Below are positions 27,763-35,016 of a DNA stretch of 64,000 nt, piece after piece. Numbering within the stretch: position 1 is the stretch's first letter; the number at the start of each line of letters is the position of its first letter. The notes under the pieces are model-generated. The model ran no database searches. It had not been told where the DNA came from and was given only the letters and a program-made list of their open reading frames with translations. The position numbers were made by a program, and so were the translations under genes. The stretch is from a virus, in the IMG/VR virus record IMGVR_UViG_3300028043_000001, positions 1 to 64,000 of that record; one strand, 5' to 3'.

Positions 27763-28296
27763 ATGGGCAAGTTGTTTACGGTTATCTTTTCGTTTCTTTT
27801 ACTGGCAGGCTGCGCCACAAAGTTCGACGTTAAGGTGCTACCAACCGAGATCCTCGGGGTACCTGCCGCTTCTGTCCAAGAAGAAAGTAAGAATCCTTGG
27901 ACACACAACCGTTCTCAAACCACTCTCGTTGTCAAAGACAAGGAGGGCAACTTAAAGGTTCTGGCCTCCTCTCACCACGGCAACGATGGCGTGATGCAGA
28001 AGGGCACGGCTGGTTTCATGACCAATACTCCTATTGGAGTCGGTTTGGGAACTATGTATCTTGGTCGCGCTCCTGACACCACTTCTGTAAGCACCAATGT
28101 GCAAGGAACGTCTGGAGCAGTCACTGGCCCATCTATTTCTGGAGCTTTCACTGGGCCTTCTACCTCCATTTCTGGAGCTATCACTGGGCCTTCTACCTCC
28201 ATTTCTGGAGCCACGTCAACATCTGGCGCTGTTTCGGGTGCAGTATCCAGCTCTGCATCGACCAGTGGTAACTTTAGCCCCATTACGGGATTCTAA
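27763..28296 (+). CDS. Lipoprotein with Ser/Gly/Ala repeats (177 aa)
   Basis: FLLLAGCATKFD is a lipobox with Cys18 as the lipidation site. The C-terminal half has near-identical 11-residue repeats (SISGAFTGPST, SISGAITGPST) and then Ser/Gly/Ala stretches. AAGGAGGAAAACG precedes the ATG. It is probably an envelope protein; the repeats could form an extended stalk. Confidence 0.75.
   Translation: MGKLFTVIFSFLLLAGCATKFDVKVLPTEILGVPAASVQEESKNPWTHNRSQTTLVVKDKEGNLKVLASSHHGNDGVMQKGTAGFMTNTPIGVGLGTMYLGRAPDTTSVSTNVQGTSGAVTGPSISGAFTGPSTSISGAITGPSTSISGATSTSGAVSGAVSSSASTSGNFSPITGF
28111..28212 (+). repeat. Tandem 33-bp coding repeat in lipoprotein gene
   Basis: Unit TCTGGAGC(T)(T/A)TCACTGG occurs at 28111, 28138, 28171 and partly 28204; the two middle units of 33 bases differ by one base. 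It encodes SGAxTGPSTSI. Such repeats change copy number easily. Confidence 0.75.
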
Positions 28297-28314
28297 AAAC
28301 TTCTAACTTTCATC

Positions 28315-28397
28315 GCGCTGAGGGCTTGGTGTCAAGCACTGGCGAATAGTTGGCAGGGCTGCAGAGAAGCGGTCCGCAGCGGCCAAGCCCAAAGCGC
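28315..28397 (+). ncRNA. Structured RNA before the beta-helix gene
   Basis: GCGCT-GA-GGGCTTGG (28315-28329) pairs with CCAAGCCC-AA-AGCGC (28383-28397): 13 pairs around a tandem GA/AA mismatch. An inner GCTGC/GCAGC stem is also possible. The element ends about 20 bases before the GTG start at 28417 and fills the gap between lipoprotein and spike genes. A regulatory leader or small RNA is likely. Confidence 0.55.
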
Positions 28398-28416
28398 ACA
28401 TAGAAAGGAGAAGCTC

Positions 28417-30975
28417 GTGTTTTTCTGGGTTTTAATTATCTCTCTGGCTTCCTTACTTCTCACGCCTATGGCAGGGTGGGGAAAAGATTGGTATATCCGC
28501 CCCTATGTAGATGGCGGCTATGGAGATAATTCCGGCACCTCATATGATAACGCCTTTGTCTTAGGGCCCAAGGCTGTGGTGGCAGTCGATCCGGACACAG
28601 ACGTTTTTAGTTTAATGCATATCAACGATAATTCACCTATTACATTTTCTTCAACTGGAACACTACCAACCCCACTAGTAGCGGGAACGGTTTATTATGC
28701 AATCATGACAACTGGAAGCACCTTCAAGGTTTCAGCTACCAAGGGGCCGGGGCCTAGTATTGACATAATTGATACTGGTACTGGCACTCTGACGTGCTCT
28801 GTGGGAATGAGGCGGGATGCTGGTGGGCCGACGATAGGGGATATCGTATATATCTGTGGCACGCATGGAGTTGATGATTCACAAGGTAACTACATCAGGA
28901 ATTTTCTAACCCTTTATCCCATCGATGGTGTAATCTTTGATGGGAACTACCCGGCTGACCCTGCAATTATTCATGGTACGCTCACCGTGTTAAAAAACTC
29001 ATCGAGTTGGGTGGACACCGGAGTTAATGGGGTATATAAGGCACTACTTATCTATAACGCAACAAGTTGGATTGTGGAAAACGGCACTCCTTTTACTACA
29101 ACAGCGCCAGTATGTGAAAAAGATCCTGACGCTACTGAACTTAACCTTTTCAAGCCAGGTTGGTGGTGTGGTAATGGAACTTGGATTTGGATAAAACCTC
29201 TCAATGGGCAGGCTCCAAGTAATAATAGCTACAGGTTAATGTGGAGCTATAAGAATGTTGATCTGACTGACTGTAGCAATGTCACAGTAAAGAATCTTAC
29301 TATTCATTTTGGCAGAGTTGTTCTTTCAAACACAAATAATTGTACCATAGATGGGCTAAAGATAGACTATTTTGGTGCTGAGGGAATCTCTGCTGTCAAT
29401 TCAAACAATAATTTAATTAAAAACTGCACCATAGAGCAGGGCGGCAACGGTATTTACTTTCATTATGATTATACTAATCGCCTTGACTGTAATAACAATA
29501 CAATAGATAATTGTACTATAAAATACATCGATCCCTCTAGAATGATTTGGGTTCCGGATAACCATGCTATTGGTATTCAAGGTGGGAGTGGCAATGTCGT
29601 CAAGAACTGTTACATTGACTGGGCGGCAACTGGCATCACGCTCTATACGGACACTTTTTATGGCAAGGCGCAAAGTATTGAAATGAGTGGCAATTTTGCA
29701 ATAAATATGTGGGTCGCGGGTTACCTCCGTGACATTGACTACATGACTAATACGAACCCATGTATTGTCTATCGTAAAGGCCATACTTTCACGAGTTTTG
29801 GAATTGATGGTACAGTGCAATTAAAGTTTCAGGATATCACTCAGTCTGGTTGGTCTGCTCTCAATGGCAATACCTACACTGCTACTGTCCTTGACAAGAA
29901 CCGCCTATCCATACCCGTAGATGCCTCTGGATGGCCGGCCTACGATCCTGACACAGACCCAGGCAAAAACATTTGTCCCAAGACCCCATCGATCTACGGG
30001 GTTGCCTATGATCACCACGGTGGCAATTGTGAGTATCCCGTAACCTTCAAAGCCTATAATAATATTGCCGTTAATTGCGATTATGCTGGCATTTGGCCGA
30101 CCACGGTAAAAAATGGAGAAGGTTCCTTTGAGATTTATAACAACATTGTTTACAACAGTAACGCTGGTATCCATATTGGAGGATCAAGTTTTTTTACTCC
30201 CCCTTGGAGAGTAAAGAACAACATTGTCATGAATCCAAGGGACAGTGGAACTGGAGCAGTGCCCCCGTGTTTTATCCATGCATATCTTCACCAGCCAAGT
30301 TCTGCTTGGGATGTTGAATGTGATAACAATAATTATTATTCAGACGATTACTTGGAAACTCCAATCTACTTTTATGAATATGGTAGTTTTCCTCACCTAA
30401 TTACACTTGCCGAATGGAAATCTAAGATATTCAAAAACGGCTTCGGCCCCGATAGTCGAAGCTTAAACAGTGATCCTAAGTTTGTTAATTATAGTGGTAC
30501 CTTTAAAAAGGCTAATGATTTTATAGCCGATCTTTCTTCACCTATCATCCACGCCGGAGTTGATGTGGGTTTGACCAAGGATTTTTTGGGCAACCCAGTT
30601 TATCTCCCTCCCGATATTGGATGTTACAATAATGTCTTAGCAACAAACACAACTACGAAGGCAACTGCAAAGGACATCACTTGGAAGACTGAGGGTGGTA
30701 AAAGGGGTAATTCCCATCTGTTGGTCACTGTTTGGGTAGCAAATACCCTGGGAGGCGTGTTGTCTGGTGCCAACGTTACACTGGAACTCACTTGTCCTAA
30801 TGGGAAGAAGAAGATTTACACCGGCACTACCGGCTCCACTGGCACCGTAACTTTCAAGTATTCTAATGCTCCTAATGGCACTTACAAGGCCACCGTCATA
30901 AAAATCGATGCTTCGGCTTTGGGGCTTGAATGGGACGGAGTAATGTATTCAGAAACCGCGACTAAACCTATGTGA
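28417..30975 (+). CDS. Secreted parallel beta-helix protein, spike- or lyase-like (852 aa)
   Basis: GTG start with GAAAGGAGAAG. MFFWVLIISLASLLLTPMAG is a signal peptide. Residues about 180-640 hold degenerate Asn-rich turns (NCTIDGLKIDYFG, NLIKNCTIEQGGNGIYF, NNTIDNCTI) of right-handed parallel beta-helix proteins such as pectate lyases and tail spikes. Residues 60-110 are a small beta-rich insert, and residues 750-850 form an Ig-like domain (TVWVANTLGGVLSGANVTLE). A signal peptide is unusual for a virion spike, so it may be secreted by the infected cell to modify polysaccharide. Catalytic residues were not located. Confidence 0.8.
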   Translation: MFFWVLIISLASLLLTPMAGWGKDWYIRPYVDGGYGDNSGTSYDNAFVLGPKAVVAVDPDTDVFSLMHINDNSPITFSSTGTLPTPLVAGTVYYAIMTTGSTFKVSATKGPGPSIDIIDTGTGTLTCSVGMRRDAGGPTIGDIVYICGTHGVDDSQGNYIRNFLTLYPIDGVIFDGNYPADPAIIHGTLTVLKNSSSWVDTGVNGVYKALLIYNATSWIVENGTPFTTTAPVCEKDPDATELNLFKPGWWCGNGTWIWIKPLNGQAPSNNSYRLMWSYKNVDLTDCSNVTVKNLTIHFGRVVLSNTNNCTIDGLKIDYFGAEGISAVNSNNNLIKNCTIEQGGNGIYFHYDYTNRLDCNNNTIDNCTIKYIDPSRMIWVPDNHAIGIQGGSGNVVKNCYIDWAATGITLYTDTFYGKAQSIEMSGNFAINMWVAGYLRDIDYMTNTNPCIVYRKGHTFTSFGIDGTVQLKFQDITQSGWSALNGNTYTATVLDKNRLSIPVDASGWPAYDPDTDPGKNICPKTPSIYGVAYDHHGGNCEYPVTFKAYNNIAVNCDYAGIWPTTVKNGEGSFEIYNNIVYNSNAGIHIGGSSFFTPPWRVKNNIVMNPRDSGTGAVPPCFIHAYLHQPSSAWDVECDNNNYYSDDYLETPIYFYEYGSFPHLITLAEWKSKIFKNGFGPDSRSLNSDPKFVNYSGTFKKANDFIADLSSPIIHAGVDVGLTKDFLGNPVYLPPDIGCYNNVLATNTTTKATAKDITWKTEGGKRGNSHLLVTVWVANTLGGVLSGANVTLELTCPNGKKKIYTGTTGSTGTVTFKYSNAPNGTYKATVIKIDASALGLEWDGVMYSETATKPM

Positions 30976-31025
30976 GTAGGGCAACTGTAAAGCAGTCCAC
31001 TTTGCTAAAGAATTGGAGGATTTTG

Positions 31026-31100
31026 ATGGAAGTCCTACTTATCATCGCGTGTGTAGTACTGGTAGTAATACTGTTCATCGCATACCAATTTTCAGAGTAG
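31026..31100 (+). CDS. Tiny membrane peptide (24 aa)
   Basis: MEVLLIIACVVLVVILFIAY is one hydrophobic helix with a short polar tail. TTGGAGGATTTTG precedes it. Third of the tiny single-helix peptides. Confidence 0.5.
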   Translation: MEVLLIIACVVLVVILFIAYQFSE

Positions 31101-31185
31101 ACATTTGGTCTCTACCTGTTCAAAGAGAAGCCTTTCTTTCCCGCAGCTATGATTTCACCCGCTGGTGACCCTTGGCGAGGATGAG

Positions 31186-31299
31186 ATGGAAAAAGATTAT
31201 GGAATCAGTAAAATAGCCCGTGAATTAGGCGTGCCCCGCCGACAGGTGCATCAAAAAGTAAAGGTGTGTCAAAATCCCTATGTTAACTTTAAAACGTAG
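31186..31299 (+). CDS. Mini helix-turn-helix protein (37 aa)
   Basis: MEKDYGISKIARELGVPRRQ followed by VHQKVK is a compact helix-turn-helix (ISKIARELGV turn RRQVHQKV). GGCGAGGATGAG precedes the ATG. Too short to stand alone with certainty; it overlaps the next gene start. A DNA-binding peptide or remnant of a larger regulator. Confidence 0.45.
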   Translation: MEKDYGISKIARELGVPRRQVHQKVKVCQNPYVNFKT

Positions 31300-31468
31300 A
31301 GGCCGTAAAAGCAAGGAACCATCAGTAGAAATAGTCGAAATGAAAGTTCTCGCATGGATATGCCCTGTTTGCAATACGTCCCGCCTTCTTCGCAAGAAAC
31401 CAACACGCAGATTATATCGGTGTAATCGGTGTGAAAAATGCTATAGGTTAAAAATACCTGGGCCTTGA
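31280..31468 (+). CDS. Small basic zinc-ribbon protein (62 aa)
   Basis: LKRRGRKSKEPS at the start resembles an AT-hook-like basic arm; WICPVCNTSRLLRKK and YRCNRCEKCYRL give a zinc ribbon. Likely DNA or RNA binding. No R-x-D-C block. Confidence 0.6.
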   Translation: MLTLKRRGRKSKEPSVEIVEMKVLAWICPVCNTSRLLRKKPTRRLYRCNRCEKCYRLKIPGP

Positions 31469-31479
31469 AGGAGGAAAAG

Positions 31480-31710
31480 ATGATGAGTGACCCATATTCT
31501 GCTTTAAAGAAACATTACGATGAAACGTGGGAAAAAAATTTTCGATTACATGAAGAAATCCGGCGCCTCCGGGTGTTGCTTGGGGAGTGCTGGGAATGGT
31601 TAGAGTATGTTGCTCATGGCAATAACAGATGGCCAAGACGGGAGGGTGCACCCAGCGGTTTTGAGTTATTAACTAAACTTCAAGAGTTCAAGCCAGAGGA
31701 GGAGCCATGA
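31480..31710 (+). CDS. Small module-sharing protein A (76 aa)
   Basis: AAGGAGGAAAAG precedes ATG 31480. The C-terminal half (LLGECWEWLEYV ... LLTKLQEFKPEEEP) is nearly repeated in the product of 31932 (LLGECWEFFYAY ... MLKKIQEFKPKEKP). The N-terminal half is a helix. Function unknown. Confidence 0.65.
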   Translation: MMSDPYSALKKHYDETWEKNFRLHEEIRRLRVLLGECWEWLEYVAHGNNRWPRREGAPSGFELLTKLQEFKPEEEP

Positions 31711-31892
31711 CCGACAAACAACAAAAGGCACTTGCCTTTGGAATTTTTATGACCCTTTCTGGGCTGCAAAAACTTGTAAATACAAGGTCAACTTGCGATC
31801 ATCTTCCTGAAATAAGAGCTTGGAGAGAAGTAGCAGACGAAGCCAAAATGGGCCTTTTCACTAACTTTGGCCCTTGGAAGGAAAAGCCATGA
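31707..31892 (+). CDS. Small hypothetical protein (61 aa)
   Basis: ATGA overlap with the previous gene. The product is helical (MTDKQQKALAFGIFMTLSGL). Unrecognised. Confidence 0.55.
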   Translation: MTDKQQKALAFGIFMTLSGLQKLVNTRSTCDHLPEIRAWREVADEAKMGLFTNFGPWKEKP

Positions 31893-31945
31893 CCAACGCC
31901 GAGCTTGATGCAAAAAAGGAGGTGATGCCAAGTGAGAAGTCTTGA
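31889..31945 (+). CDS. Possible 18-residue peptide linking two genes
   Basis: MTNAELDAKKEVMPSEKS starts by ATGA overlap and ends after the next GTG. Its AAAAAGGAGG is the ribosome site for 31932. It may serve only as a translational coupler. Confidence 0.25.
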   Translation: MTNAELDAKKEVMPSEKS

Positions 31946-32264
31946 CGACTTATCCCATTCTGGGCAGCCAGGGAAGCACGAAGAGGAGGGCGGGGGCTGT
32001 CCTTTCTGTGGGGCTGAAGATGGGGGTCTGTTGAATTTCGGCTGCGGCACTTATGCTATTACCATTCCTCTTTACGATAAGGAGTGTGAGTGGATACGGC
32101 ATGAAGATTGCTACTTGCGCCAAATCGCCCAACTCCAAGGATTGCTTGGGGAGTGCTGGGAATTTTTCTATGCGTATGAAAACAATCTGCCAATTCCATT
32201 CAATACATGGCCGAGTGAAATGCTAAAGAAAATCCAAGAGTTCAAGCCAAAGGAGAAGCCATGA
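31932..32264 (+). CDS. Small module-sharing protein B (110 aa)
   Basis: GTG start after AAGGAGGTGATG. It joins a GGGCPFCGAEDGG knuckle and HEDCYLRQIAQLQGLL (shared with 32628) to the LLGECWEF...IQEFKPKEKP tail (shared with 31480). This looks like recombination among small genes. One metal site is likely. Confidence 0.65.
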   Translation: MRSLDDLSHSGQPGKHEEEGGGCPFCGAEDGGLLNFGCGTYAITIPLYDKECEWIRHEDCYLRQIAQLQGLLGECWEFFYAYENNLPIPFNTWPSEMLKKIQEFKPKEKP

Positions 32265-32635
32265 TCGACGGCAACCTTAACCACAAGATGGCCGAGATTA
32301 TGGGATGGGAAATCAGAATAAGGGACTATCCACGTCCCGGTCATAATTGGTTATACGATGCTGAGGGAAACGAAGTAATGGCTCTTTATGAGTGGCACCC
32401 CTCCACCTACATCGCCCAAGCTATGATGGTGGTGGATAGGCTTATTGATAGATATGAAATGTATGTCACTCTAGTTAGTCACTGGGAAGGCTGTCGCTGG
32501 ACTTGCTTCATATTCCCAGATCCTTATTCCGAGGAAGGAAAGGTTAAAGGCAAGAATAAGACTCTTGAAAGAGCTATTTGCCTCGCCGCAGCCGAGGTGT
32601 GGGAGAAGATGAAAGGAGGAGTACCTAGTGAGTAA
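32261..32635 (+). CDS. Phage ABA-sandwich domain protein (124 aa)
   Basis: NHKMAEIMGWEIRIRDYPRP, DAEGNEVMALYEWHPSTYIA, the amphipathic helix AMMVVDRLIDRYEM and ERAICLAAAEVWEK fit the phage ABA sandwich family, in which a C-terminal AICLAA helix is typical. The family is frequent in phages and its role is unknown. ATGA overlap upstream. Confidence 0.7.
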   Translation: MIDGNLNHKMAEIMGWEIRIRDYPRPGHNWLYDAEGNEVMALYEWHPSTYIAQAMMVVDRLIDRYEMYVTLVSHWEGCRWTCFIFPDPYSEEGKVKGKNKTLERAICLAAAEVWEKMKGGVPSE

Positions 32636-33173
32636 AGACGACTTGGGATTGCTAAGGACAGACCCAATTTTAAATGAAATGGCAAAAACAACGAGGGAAG
32701 CATGGAAAGAGGTGGGTGGGAGCTGTCCTTTCTGTGGGGCACCCAAAAGAATTTATTCCGACCCATATGACTACCCCTCGGACTTTGATTGCGGAACAAT
32801 TTTAAATCTGCGTGGACAGACTAAGCGGGGGGAAGATTGCTATGAGCGACAGATTGCTCAGCAGGCTGAGCGAATCAAAAGCCTTGAAGAACGTCTCTCA
32901 CAGTATGAAGGTGAGGACTTTAACGTTGCCACCATTGATGAGCTTAGAGGTACAAGAATAAAACAATGGCGTGAAATAAAAAGCCTAAACGAAAAACTTG
33001 CTGTATGGCGCACCAGCCTTGAGCTAGTCAAGGCTCTTGCAGGTATAAGTGTAACCCACTTAGCGTGGGCAGGATGGCAGGAAAAGATAGCTGAATTTCT
33101 TGAGAACCTTAAAACCGTAGGGGAGGACATGAGCCATGGAACTAAACCCTCGAACAATTCTTACAGCGATTAA
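32628..33173 (+). CDS. Cys-knuckle and coiled-coil protein C (181 aa)
   Basis: GTG start overlaps the previous gene. GGSCPFCGAPKRI then GEDCYERQIAQQAERIKSLE shares the knuckle-linker of 31932 but continues into a coiled coil (residues 75-125) and a helical C-terminus. The C-terminal codons overlap the next gene by 38 bases. Confidence 0.65.
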   Translation: MSKDDLGLLRTDPILNEMAKTTREAWKEVGGSCPFCGAPKRIYSDPYDYPSDFDCGTILNLRGQTKRGEDCYERQIAQQAERIKSLEERLSQYEGEDFNVATIDELRGTRIKQWREIKSLNEKLAVWRTSLELVKALAGISVTHLAWAGWQEKIAEFLENLKTVGEDMSHGTKPSNNSYSD

Positions 33174-34236
33174 GGCCAATGAGGAACAAGTCACAACCCC
33201 TTCTATCATTAGCAACTTACGGCGTGTTGCTAAGTACTTAACTAATGAGTGCCAACTTAAACCCGACGTTGACATCGAAAGTCTTGCCTCACAGTGTAAG
33301 TCAGTAGTAAGCACCGTGAAGCGCTATATTAAGGTTTTTCGGGATGCATTCCTATACGTCACAGAACCTGAAACTCACACAAACCTCGTTGAGAAAGCCC
33401 GTAAAGGTTCTCAAACTGGTGCCGGGATTCTCAGTTTGCTGGGAAGAGACATCACCAGTTTAGAGAAATACGAATCCTTCCAGAGACAGCATCTGCGGCA
33501 ATTTTTACCTAAAGGTAGGGTTGGTAGGCCTCCCAAAGCGAAGCTTGAGGTTAAAAGGAGGGTACCTTTAGTTAAGGTAGCTCCCGTTAGAGAATGGAGA
33601 TCTCTCACTCAAATCGAGGATGAGAATCGAGAGCTGCGCGGCGAAGTCAAGACCCTCAACACAACTCGAAGAAATTTAATGGGAACTATTGAGGACCTCA
33701 AAAGACAGCTTAGCGCTGCACAGGGTAAGGCCTCCCACACACTGGATTTCGAGACTCTTATAAACTCGGGTATTCCTCAACCCCTCAAAGGTGCTGACCT
33801 CGCTGAGCAACTTTCAAGGTTCTTTTCTGAACTGAGCAAGTTTTCAGGACAGTCAGCAAGATGTGTAGAACTTGCAAACAGGCTCCGCGAGCTCAGCCAC
33901 CCAGAACCTGTAATTGATTTACCTTCTACGGCAGTTTGGCAGCAGAAGGGGTGGGCGACGATTGAGCTTTCTGAGGAGGCTATGCGGGAGTTCAAAGCTC
34001 TTAGCCCCACCCAAAAAGAGCTCCTAAGGAATGCCTTAAGGCACCTCTCTTTGGATATAAGACACCCATCGTTGCACACTAAAAAGCCCTACGCCCCAGT
34101 CAGTGGTATCCCTACTGAGGCCTACTACAGCAGAGCGTCAAGCAAAATTCGCTTCTATTGGACCGCTAAAGGAGCCGCAGGGATGTGGGAGGATGTGATT
34201 CTATCTATTCATCGAATCGAAGTGAAGCGAGGCTAA
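33136..34236 (+). CDS. DNA-binding protein with AT-hook, coiled coil and RelE-like C-terminal domain (366 aa)
   Basis: GGGGAGGACATGAGCC precedes ATG. Residues 1-125 are helical with a basic AT-hook-like KGRVGRPPKAK (about 126-136). Residues 155-200 are a coiled coil. The last 95 residues (ELSEEAMREFKALSPTQKEL, SLDIRHPSLHTKKPY, YYSRASSKIRFYWTAKG, DVILSIHRIEVKRG) follow the RelE/ParE toxin-fold order, including the F-x-L...P and final strand I-x-x-I. Whether it is a nuclease is unknown. The fusion is unusual. Confidence 0.6.
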   Translation: MELNPRTILTAIKANEEQVTTPSIISNLRRVAKYLTNECQLKPDVDIESLASQCKSVVSTVKRYIKVFRDAFLYVTEPETHTNLVEKARKGSQTGAGILSLLGRDITSLEKYESFQRQHLRQFLPKGRVGRPPKAKLEVKRRVPLVKVAPVREWRSLTQIEDENRELRGEVKTLNTTRRNLMGTIEDLKRQLSAAQGKASHTLDFETLINSGIPQPLKGADLAEQLSRFFSELSKFSGQSARCVELANRLRELSHPEPVIDLPSTAVWQQKGWATIELSEEAMREFKALSPTQKELLRNALRHLSLDIRHPSLHTKKPYAPVSGIPTEAYYSRASSKIRFYWTAKGAAGMWEDVILSIHRIEVKRG

Positions 34237-34638
34237 ATGTACAAAAAAATTACAGTCTATGCCCGCCTTGAGGAGTTAAGGAGTTATCGACTCACTAGAG
34301 GAGGTGACCACGCTTTTAGAGTGCTCTTTTGTAATACGGATCACTTTAGGTGTCCCTCGTGTAATACCCTCATCGCTTTGAGGGTGTCATATAAACCTAA
34401 CGCAGGTTTTCGGTCATCAGTATGTGCAGAGTGTGGTTCTCGTTATTGCCTACAATTCCTCGAGGACTCGTGCGGCTTATGCCGCCACCGCACTGTCGAT
34501 TGCCTACTTAAAGTTCAGGTCAAATTGGAATTAGTGCACTCCCACTCTCGTCATGAAGGCTTGTATCTCATCTCTCGTGGATTGTGGCCCCTTTCGCGTA
34601 TACAAGAGGAGATCGAAAGAATGAGACAGAGAATTTAA
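34237..34638 (+). CDS. Zinc-ribbon protein, C-x2-R-x-D-C family, longer form (133 aa)
   Basis: FRCPSCNTLIAL, SSVCAECGSRYCL and SCGLCRHRTVDCLL. An extra residue breaks the last motif (R-x-T-V-D-C). N-terminal 35 and C-terminal 40 residues are additional. The gene starts right after the previous stop. Confidence 0.7.
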   Translation: MYKKITVYARLEELRSYRLTRGGDHAFRVLFCNTDHFRCPSCNTLIALRVSYKPNAGFRSSVCAECGSRYCLQFLEDSCGLCRHRTVDCLLKVQVKLELVHSHSRHEGLYLISRGLWPLSRIQEEIERMRQRI

Positions 34639-34743
34639 GAATGAGGAGTCCGTTTTGGTTTGGCTCTGGAGAGTTTAATGTTAAGTTGATGGAACGCATT
34701 GTAGTATAAACCAAAAAAATTTTTACCCTTGTAGGGACCTCGA

Positions 34744-35016
34744 GTGGAAATTGATACGACAAATATTGTTTATTCGTTAGATGAAGTGTGTTTCATTTTT
34801 CGTATTGGCAAACGGAAGTTGAAAGAATTGATTCGTGAAGGTAAAATTAAAGCAATTTCATTTAGTAAAAGGCATTGGGTTATTCCACGCAGCGAAGTAG
34901 AACGCTGGTTAGGAAGTGATTTACGTTTCGTTGATTTGGCTGGACTTGGCAAGAAACCACCCAAACCTAAACAGAAACGAGATGTGGTAAGGTTTTTGAA
35001 AAGGCGAGTACAATGA
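34744..35016 (+). CDS. Excisionase-type helix-turn-helix protein (90 aa)
   Basis: GTG start. VYSLDEVCFIFRIGKRKLKE, LIREGKIKAIS and HWVIPRSEVERWLGSD match the MerR-like HTH_17 excisionase fold, in which the helix-turn-helix is followed by the wing and an R-x-x-W-L helix. It may regulate the replication genes downstream. No integrase is visible. The preceding gap has an imperfect -10-like TATAA. Confidence 0.75.
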   Translation: MEIDTTNIVYSLDEVCFIFRIGKRKLKELIREGKIKAISFSKRHWVIPRSEVERWLGSDLRFVDLAGLGKKPPKPKQKRDVVRFLKRRVQ

